From Chlamydomonas reinhardtii (lineage: Eukaryota > Chlorophyta > Chlorophyceae > Chlamydomonadales > Chlamydomonadaceae), in NCBI RefSeq assembly GCF_000002595.2, contig NC_057004.1:20001-84000 (forward strand): a DNA stretch of 64,000 nt, given 5' to 3'. Shown one piece after another: positions 55,976-64,000 of this stretch. The position numbers were made by a program, and so were the translations under genes. A model generated the notes under the pieces. The model saw only the letters and a list, made by a program, of their open reading frames with translations. It was not told where the DNA came from and ran no database searches. Every line of letters begins with the position of its first letter. Position 1 is the stretch's first letter.

Positions 55976-58082
55976 GGCTGCAGCGCACCACAGGGGGGGG
56001 GCCTGAGGTGCGCAGCGCACGTCGCCCGTGTGCTGGATTGGCGAGTATCGAGCGAGTGGTAGAGAAGTGGGGGACGAGGCACGTATCCATTTGCATGACC
56101 GGCAGAGTCGTCGATCTATCCATTCAAACTTCACATTTGAGCTAGCGTGGTAGTTGCCGTGTGCCGGCGCAAGACCCGCCGCAGTGGTGAATGTGTGCAT
56201 GACCGCACTAATTCACCAACCCTACCGCGGCCTAGTGCGTGCATGTGCGACGCCGCCTGCTGCATTTGACATGCGCACTGCCTCTTGTGTGACAGCTTAA
56301 TGCACATTTCCACAATGATTTGCTTGCATGGTTACTTGGTTTACGTACGCGTACATGCATACCTACTCATGTGTACAGACAGCATTGCAGCAAACAGAGA
56401 GCATGCGGGGCGGACGTGACGCTCACGCAGATACACTGGACAGCCAACTACTTATGACGCGCACGAGCGAGGGCGTGTATGGGTTCAATCCGTTCATGCC
56501 TATATTCATGTTCAAGGTGGAGAGATGCCAAATAATTCGGCGATACGGTATCGAGGCTGCTGCGGAAATCTGACGTGCTTTATGGCGGTGGTAGACGACG
56601 TGGCAGGGAAAGCCAGGGAAAGTACGAGGCCGTTGCGGTGGTTGGCGTGCGGCGTGTGTTGGCATACGGTCCGGCTAGGCACATGCAGTCAGGCGGTGAT
56701 GAGGAAACGCGCACAACCTCTCTGGCGCGGCACCGCGTAGTGGCGCGTGCCCCTTATACACCTTTATTTCTTCTGCGGCCTGCCTGATGCGGATTTGAAG
56801 TGGATCCGGTGCACTTGCGGCCTGTGCGTGCGTGCATCCATCGGCGTCCCATACCGTGATACATTTTGAGGCGGGTTCGTTCGGGCTCAATGTGCGCTGC
56901 TGGCCAACTCAATCGGACGCGTCACGCGTGGCGACGTGCACGGCGTGCGTGTGTTCATCCATACTCACGCGGGTACCACTCTGGTCATTTGCTGTGTCCA
57001 AACTTTGACAGCCTGGTAGACCCCACAGGAATCATCTGACAAGGCCGCCAGCATACCTATGGTGCGGAGCTAGACAGATGATTCCTGAAAGGCCGTACGG
57101 CTGCAGCCGTGCATGGGGTGTGCAGTGGGACACGCAAATAGTTTCGTCGTGAAAACTAAAAGCGTGATAGCGTGATGGATAGTGTACGCACAGTGTATGC
57201 AGGATACGCAATCGCCACTGTAAAAAGAATAGGCATCAAAAAGTTATGTGCACAATAGTCCGGGGGGGTGCATGCTCCTAGCCAAACCCGCACGCTCGGA
57301 GGGCTCTGGGAGTCGCCCGAGGCAAATCCTACCGCAGTATTTAGACGCCGCCTTTTTGTAGGTACATAACTTACATCATTAGTGGACATTAGCGCTCGGC
57401 AGAGGACAAAACATGTTGGCCAGGGCTCAAGTCGCGAAATTGACCAGAGCCCATATCTCGCATAGGCGGTATTTTGGGCCTGTATCTAGTGCCGTCTACT
57501 AAGGTTCACCTATATATGTCATCCGGACAGCGTAAGGCGAATTCCAGTAAGTCCTGGCGAGCGCGAACATTTAGCATTTCGACTTCGGCTCCCGCGCGAG
57601 TTTATGCCCGGAAATCATTCAGGGACCTTATTATATGTCATATGATAACATTTCGGCAGTCTAGGGCATTGGACACACGCAGTCCCTAGGGACTTGCCGG
57701 AGTGGTACCCGCGTGTCCATACTGTAGTGGAAGCGGCTCAGTATGGCTAACTCGCAAGCCCTTGACACTTCCACATAAGCCAATTCTCGTCGTATGTCCC
57801 GAAGCTTGGGTCCGGTCATCTGATGGCTGGTGCGCTGATCAAGGCGCTGGTCGGGCGGGGCCACTCAGCGCATCGACCTTCGGCCGCGTCTGTCAGATGA
57901 AGACCGGATCCAGCGCTGTCGGACATTCCGACCTCGCACCTTGCAATTACGATAAACATTGTTATGGAAAGCTTGATATTTAAGTCATCGCGCAAAGTTC
58001 AAGCTATACTTCTCTGAACTTTGACTTATATTGCGAACTCCTCGGTGAATGGTGCTAGCCAGTAAACGCGAAGCTTCACGAA
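55976..58082. other. Spacer between GT77 copies C and D
   Basis: About 2.1 kb, A/T-richer than the genes, without codon-biased frames on either strand. It holds a short hairpin at 57026-57087. The last few hundred bases presumably form the promoter and leader of copy D. No tRNA or known element recognised. Confidence 0.5.
57026..57087. repeat. Inverted repeat, 13-bp perfect arms, 36-nt loop
   Basis: CAGGAATCATCTG at 57026-57038 pairs exactly with CAGATGATTCCTG at 57075-57087. AAGGCCG follows both arms as a direct repeat. It may be a small hairpin, the remains of a miniature element, or a structured RNA; nothing else identifies it. Confidence 0.8.
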
Positions 58083-59478
58083 ATGTCGGGCACGTCCAGT
58101 GTCCTGTGGACGCTTCTGGCAACTTGCACGCTCGTGCAACTTGCCAGCGGTGACCTCGCCTCCAACGCGGGCTCGGTGACCGACGGCCTCAACCGCTGCG
58201 CACCGCCGGCGCGCGAGCGGCTGGCTCCGCTGGCGCTGCGCGGCACGCTGCTGGTGACCGCGGCGGATGGGCCGCTGTGGTCCTTCTTCGGCTGCAGCTG
58301 GGTGGGGGCGGTGCGGCAGGCGGGCATACGCTACTGGCTGGTGGCGCCCACGGACGCGGCGGCGGCGGCTGCTGTGGAGCGGGAGGGGTATGCGGCGGGA
58401 GGGCGCTGCATCCTGGGCGGTGCCGCGGCGCAAGAGGCGTCACAGGCGGCTGGAGGAGGCGGGGGAGGCGGAGGAGCAGTCAACAGCGGCAATATGAGCG
58501 GCAGCACTGAGGGCTATGTGTGGCAGAGCAACGCGTGGAAGCGGGCCACATGGGCCAAAGTGAGCGCTGGAGAGCGGGCGGGCGGGCGGGCTGGGGTGTG
58601 CAAGTTGCATACGTACATGCTGTGGCGATGGACGCGGGATGGCTACAGGCCAAACCTGCGTGCGCCACATTTCATATCTCCCCTCTGTAGCTCACCGGCT
58701 GCCCGTACCTCCCCTGCCCAGCTGCCCGGCTGCCCCCATGCATGCTTAATGCACTCCCCCCTGTGGGCGCCCCTCCCCCCCCCCACACACACACATACAC
58801 ACACATACGCACGCCTGCCCGCGCGTGCAGGTGGGTGTGGTGGCGGTGCTGGTGCGGCTGGGCTTCCACGTGCTGTACAGCGACATAGACGTCAGCTGGG
58901 CCGCAGACCCCCTGGGGGGTGGCGGGGCGGGGGCGGCGGGGCGGGGGCCAGGGGGGCGGGTGGTGGCGGTGCAGCAGAGGCTGCCGCAACCGCAGCCACA
59001 ACCGCAGCCGCAGCCGCATGTGGGGGTGGGGGCGGGGGCGGCTGCTGTGCGCGGCCCCACCCTGCTGTCGTTCGTGCTGCTCCTGGACCAGCTGGCGACC
59101 ATGAGCGGCGGCACCAGTGACAGTGGCAGCAGCAGCAGTGGCAGCGGGGCTGGGGCGGGTGCGGGTGCTGGGGACTGGCGGCAGCTGCTGCCTGCTGCGC
59201 TGTTCTCCACAGACATGCTCACCACCACAAACCCCCCGCCGCCGCCAGAGGAGGAGGAGGAGGCTTGGGGCGTGGGGGCGGCTGATGCAGCGGGGCCACA
59301 GGGGGCTGCAGGGGCAGGGGCAGGGGCAGGCCTCGACAGGGCGGGCGCGGCTGGGGCGGTGGCGGACCCGGGTGTGGAGCTGGCGGGCAGTCCGCACCAG
59401 GGCCTCAACACAGGTGTGTGTGTGTGTGTGTGCGTGTGCGTGTGTGTGTGTGTGTGCGTGTGCGTGTGTGTGTGTGTA

Positions 59479-59552
<74 letters not shown>

Positions 59553-62500
59553 GGAGGCGGCGGGCGGGGTGGAGGGGGGGCGGATGATGGCAGGGGCGGG
59601 GGGATGCATCCCGGCAAATGCCTGTGGCCCCCCGCCCAGCGCCCCGCCGCAAATGCGCTGTGCTGTGCTGCCATGAATACTTGTGCGTGTGCGTGTGTGT
59701 GTGTGTGGCTGTATCTGTCTGCGCAGGCGTCTACTTTGTTCGTGCGGGGCCGGCGGGTTCCGAGCTCATGCGCAGTTGGCTGGCGGTCAAGCAGGGTGCG
59801 TACGTCACGCCTAGGTGCTGATGGGGGTGGATGGGAATGAGGGAGAGGAAAGGGATAGTCCTTTCCAACCCCAGCTGGGGTGTTTAAGAGTAATGGGGCC
59901 TCGCTTGCCGTCAGCTTGCCCCCGTGCACGCGCCCCCTGTATGGGTCTGACATACACCGCATACGCCGCACTGCCGCAGTCAACGCACCGGTGCCGCCGG
60001 GCTAGCCCCTGCTGGAGACCACCCCCCACTCCCCACCCTCGCCGCGGCCCGCCCCTCCCCTCCCCCAGCCGGCTTCAGCGGCCACGACCAGCAGGCGCTC
60101 AACCTGCTGCTGCGCGGCGACGTGGTGGCGGCCTGGGGCGGACACCCGCTGCCCACAGGCTACGTCCGCAACAACGCCTCAGCCACGGCCGCAGCCTCCA
60201 CGGCCGCCGCCGCCGGCGGGGCTCTGGGCCCGGGCCGGCTGCTGGGGGTGCCGCGGCAGGTGAGCCGCCGGCAGGCGGAGGAGGCGACAGCAGAGGTGGC
60301 GGCGGCAGTGGCGGCGGCAGTGGCAGGGCAGACGGCGAAGGCGGGTCAGGGGCACGGAGGTCGTGGCGTGCCGGGCTCGGCATCGGGCTGGGCCTCGGGC
60401 TGGGCCGGCCCTGGCCTGCTGGATCAGGGTTTGGATCCGGCGGCGGCACGTGCCCACACGCTGCGGCTCATGTCCGCACTGTACGAGGCGGCGGGCGTGC
60501 CGGGCGTGCCGGGGGCGGCGGCGGGGCCGGTGGGGCCGGAGGGGCCGGGAGGCGGCTGGGGTGTGGTTTTGGGCTGCCTGCCGGTGTCGTCCTGGAGCCA
60601 CACCTACGCCTTCGCCACCACCCGGCTGCACCAGGTGGGCGGGCGGGAACCATGTGGGGGGTGGGGGTGGGGCGGGGGCAACACACCGTGCATCCAGGCG
60701 CGCGCAGCTGCACCCAGGGGCGCTGCGGAGGGGGGGGGGTTATTGGGTACACCCCTCGCTGGGTGCGCCTAGCGGTACTGGCCGATGCGCGCCATGTACA
60801 TACACACGCACTCTTGTTCTCCTGTTCACAGTCTTTGCGCTTATTAACACACGCGCACATGCACCTGTTCCAGGTCCGGCGGCACCCGCTGTACGAGGTC
60901 CACTGGGTGTGGGGCGGCAAGACTCTGGAGAGCAAGCGCGCCAACATGCGCGACGTGCTCGCCTACTGGGACACACCCCAGTACTACTATCACCACCCCT
61001 ACCCCCACCACAGCCCCAGGCAGCAGCAGCAGCAGCAGCAGGGGGAGGAGGAGGAGGCGGGCCGCCTGCAGGGGACAGCAGCAGCAGCAGCAGCAGCAGC
61101 GCCGGCCAGTGGCAGGGGCCTGCTGACCTTCGAGTTGGAGTACCCCGAGGTGCACGGAGGGGTGGGCGGTGGGGGCAGCCCCCCAGAGGCGGCAGGCGCA
61201 GCGGGGGGCGAGCTGTAGGGGGGGGGAGTTCATTCCTATTTTAACTGCACAACTGCCAGCCCAGAACCCATAGAGCGCAGAGAAGAGGCATGTACGGCCA
61301 CGGCCATACCAGTGCCTCAATGAGGCCATAGCCGCACACCTCCAGCAGCATCCGGAACTAACACATGCCTCCCCTCCCTTAACCCTTATTCCTCCCCCCC
61401 AGCTGCCGCCCGGCTACAACTCCTGGCCCGAGGCCCGCACCGAGGACATGGTGGCCACCCACCTGCACAGCCTCAACAGCCAGCTGCAGCAGACCTACTG
61501 GTGAGGAGGAGGAGGAGGAGGAGGAGGAGGAGGAGGAGGAGGAGGAGGAGGGGACGGGGGTTTCGCCGTGGGCGAATGGGGGGTGGGTGGGGGCGCCGCT
61601 GCGAGCACCCGCCCCATGCCCGGCTGACACCAGCGCTCACCGCGCCGAACACACATGGCCGCCTCTCTCCTGCCCTACGCCCCCCCCCCAATCCCCATGC
61701 CCTGCCTGTCGCTACGCGCCGCCGCCCCTGGCTCCGCTCATTCAGGGCCTTCGTGTTGGCTCTGGCGCTCAACCGCACATTGGTGCTGCCGCGGGTGGGT
61801 CGCCGCACGACACCCATGAGTACGACACCTGAAATGTCTCCACGTACAAACCTGGCTCTGTACACACACGTGCACGGGGACTGTGCACACGTCACTTCAC
61901 CCCGTCATTTAGTATGGTCCGCCCCGCCCTTACCTCCGCCCCTGCCGTGCCCTGCCCCGCCCCCTGCCGCCCCCGCCATTGACGTCGTCCACACCCCCAG
62001 TTCCGCTGCGCCTGCGCCCGCAACTGGTACAAGACCACCGCCTGCCGCATCACCGCCGAGCGCGTCACCACCTTCCCCTTCGACTGCCCGCTCAGCCACG
62101 TACGCACCGTGCAATGTGTGCCCGTGTGCCCGTGTGCCGGTGCCGGTGCCAATGGTGGGGGGTGGGGTGGGGGGCGGGGGAAGCTGAGCGCCTTCGCCCC
62201 CAGAGATCCGGCGGCGGGCCGCACATCGCCTCCCTCACCACCCTCTGCCTCTTCACACGCACCCTCCGCCTCTCTCCCCACCCTCCCCTCCCCCTGCCTC
62301 TCCTCCCCCCCCCCTGTTGCATTGGGTTTGGTTTAGTTTGGGCTGGTATCCACAACCCCTCCCTCCGGCCCTCTGGTGCAGGTGCTGCGCGCCAAGCTGC
62401 TGGCGGAGGGCCAACTGCTGCGGCTGCAGGAGCCGGGGGCAGGGGCGGGGCCGGGGGAGTCAGAGGGGGCTGGCGGCGGCGTCGGAGGGGGCTGGCGGGT

Positions 62501-63422
62501 GCTGGAGGTGCGCGAGCGCTCCTTCCTGGACAACCCGCGTACGGCATACCACTTACGGGTGAGGCATGAGGCGTAAAGATGGGGAGACGGGGCGGCGGCA
62601 GGGACCCGCACCCACGTCCACTTGTCCAGTAGTACGGCAGCCGGGCGCAGCAGTGATGGGCTGCCTGCCGCCGGAGTGGAGCAGTGGGCGCATGTCAAAT
62701 GGGCCGCATCTGAGCGCACGCGCACCCACCCACCAAGCTGGTTGGTTCTGACCCGCCCCCCTGACCTGTTACGGTCCCTGTGGCCCCCACACCCTACACA
62801 CACACAGCACTCGCGGCGCACCGTGCTACGGCTGGCCGGCGGCGGCCAGCGGGGCGACAGCGGCGGCGGCGGCGGCGGCCAGCACTACACGTCACGGCCC
62901 ACCGCGGCGCTGCTGCCTGTGGGCTCGGCGGCGCAGCAGGCGGCTGTGGGTCTGGGTCTGGCTGTGGCTCTGGCCGCACCGCTGAGCTACCTGGGCCTGC
63001 AGCGCGCGCTGCTGCCCCGGCTGGCGGCACTGCAGGACGCGGGGGAGGGGGAGGGGGGCGAGGGCCCAGGGGCGGCGGCGGCGGCGAGCTCAGGCCCCGT
63101 GGCCCCTCCTCGCCCTCCTCCGGGCGGCTGGGTGCTGCACGTGCCCCGCCCCGCCTCGCTGGTGACGGGCTGGGCGGAGGCGGGGGAGGCGGGCGCGGCG
63201 GAGGCGGAGGCGGCGGGCGCGGTGTTTGACTCGGGCCTGCGCCGCGTGGCCGCCACCTGGTGCTGCCGCGCCTCGGGCTCGGGCCTGCCGCGCCGGGAGC
63301 AGCTGCAGCCGCTGCCGCCCGCCAGGCGCCGGGGGGCACAGCAGGGCGCGCAGCTGGCGGGGCACGGAGGCACGGGGGAGGGGAGAGGCGGCGCAGATGG
63401 CGGGGTGGCGGGCGTCGGGTAG
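58083..63422 (+). CDS. Divergent GT77 XEG113-like glycosyltransferase (copy D)
   Basis: Ten exons fit in phase: 58083-58559, 58831-59413, 59727-59795, 60069-60634, 60874-61149, 61403-61500, 61746-61794, 62001-62099, 62382-62558 and 62808-63422, giving 1002 aa. A signal peptide ([17 protein letters not shown]) starts the protein. The metal-binding motif is YSDIDVSW with Asp at about 177 and 179, in place of SDTDVVW in A-C. XEG113-type blocks remain: [49 protein letters not shown] and VAATWCCR. Long Gly/Ala/Gln/Glu-rich insertions make it 350-370 residues longer than A and B. Exons 1 and 2 of the paralogues are fused here. Intron 2 begins inside a (TG)n run and intron 6 inside a (GAG)n run. It may be active with altered acceptor use, or be drifting. 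Weakest model part is exon 3 (69 nt). Confidence 0.78.
59414..59551. repeat. (TG)n microsatellite that includes a splice donor
   Basis: About 138 bp of TG repeats with a few CG and TA interruptions. It starts at the first base of intron 2 of GT77 copy D, so the donor GT is the first unit of the microsatellite. Confidence 0.95.
61501..61550. repeat. (GAG)n trinucleotide run at a splice donor
   Basis: GTGAGGAGGAGG and so on: the donor of intron 6 of GT77 copy D runs straight into about 15 GAG units. Confidence 0.95.
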
Positions 63423-64000
63423 GAGGCAGGGCGTCTGCAGCGGCGTGCGGCCGTGAGGGGCAGCAGGTGACGGCAGATGGATGCGGAGTGCAGGTTGAGG
63501 TGCAGCGCAAGTGCAGGGAGAGGATCGAGGCAGTGGAGATCTAGGACAAGCAAGAGCAGAGGGGATGAAAGACGAGTTCCCGTTGTGATGGCTGAAATCC
63601 CGACCCGCCAATCCCACAAGGCTAGGCAGGGCAGAAGTCGCAACTCGCAAAGCATGTGCGCGGTTACTTGGGTGGTAGCGGGGCTGTGTGGCAGTGTGGG
63701 AATGATGCCTGAGCGCTGTGGACCCGCGCCCCGCGGGATGCAGGATTCAGGAGAGCGCTCCTTACAGTCTTGCATCTCACAGTCATGTAGGCTTACGTTC
63801 GGGCCGCAGCACAGCCAACCCGTTCATTTGCTTCAGCGGCAGACTCGTCCCTCGGCGACACACGGCCACTGCGCCGGAGACCAAGCAGACAGAGGCGCCC
63901 CCAGTCCACCACGGCACCACACAGGCGCTGCCACGACAAAGCAGCGCCTCGCCGTGTGACCGTGTGACGGGCCAAGCGGCCGCCCGCTCCCTGATGAGGG
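63423..64000. other. 3' flank of GT77 copy D, no gene seen
   Basis: From the TAG ending at 63422 to the window edge. No TGTAA was found in this stretch, so the transcript end of copy D is not located. Short frames on both strands lack codon bias. Confidence 0.5.

Noticed and set aside
1-64000. Retroviral, LTR or Polinton-like element
   Set aside because: No reverse transcriptase, integrase, capsid or polymerase motif and no long terminal direct repeats were seen.

Overview
The window looks like nuclear DNA of a volvocine green alga, Chlamydomonas reinhardtii or a close relative. The coding sequence is very GC-rich with strong G/C third-position bias. Genes are split by many short GT-AG introns, proteins carry long Ala/Gly/Gln/Ser-rich disordered stretches, (TG)n microsatellites are common, and TGTAA motifs lie downstream of several stops. 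All gene models below were built by hand from splice-site and reading-frame agreement. No database search was possible, so family names rest on motif recognition.

Layout, left to right: 1-2106 is a minisatellite of 93/95-bp units. 4126-9577 (+) is a 1604-aa RWP-RK transcription factor. 11614-20103 (+) is a 12-exon gene for a roughly 2300-aa low-complexity protein that I do not recognise. 22032-25404 (+) is a ZIP-family metal transporter. 27103-31469 (-) is a 12-exon SGNH/GDSL-type hydrolase. 32233-33928 (-) is a VTT/DedA (SNARE-associated) membrane protein. 34371-37191 (+) is a CGI-58/ABHD5-type alpha/beta hydrolase. 38150-39736 (-) is a pKIWI502-type ferredoxin-reductase-like flavoprotein. 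From 40977 to 63422 lies a local cluster of four paralogous glycosyltransferases of the XEG113/GT77 type, one on the minus strand and three on the plus strand. They probably arabinosylate the hydroxyproline-rich wall glycoproteins of the alga in the Golgi.

The most informative parts are evolutionary. The GT77 copies share near-identical exons and introns in some blocks but differ sharply in others, which suggests gene conversion, with intron loss in copy B and strong divergence in copy D. Intron 1 of copy C holds a 1.6-kb non-autonomous DNA transposon with terminal inverted repeats and a GATTTCG direct repeat at its ends. Small pieces of two genes of the window (the SGNH hydrolase and the ZIP transporter) recur elsewhere in it as displaced fragments, two of them side by side at 32038-32209 next to a hairpin. 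A dispersed repeat of about 350-380 bp occurs three times. No rRNA, tRNA, CRISPR or virus-like element was found.
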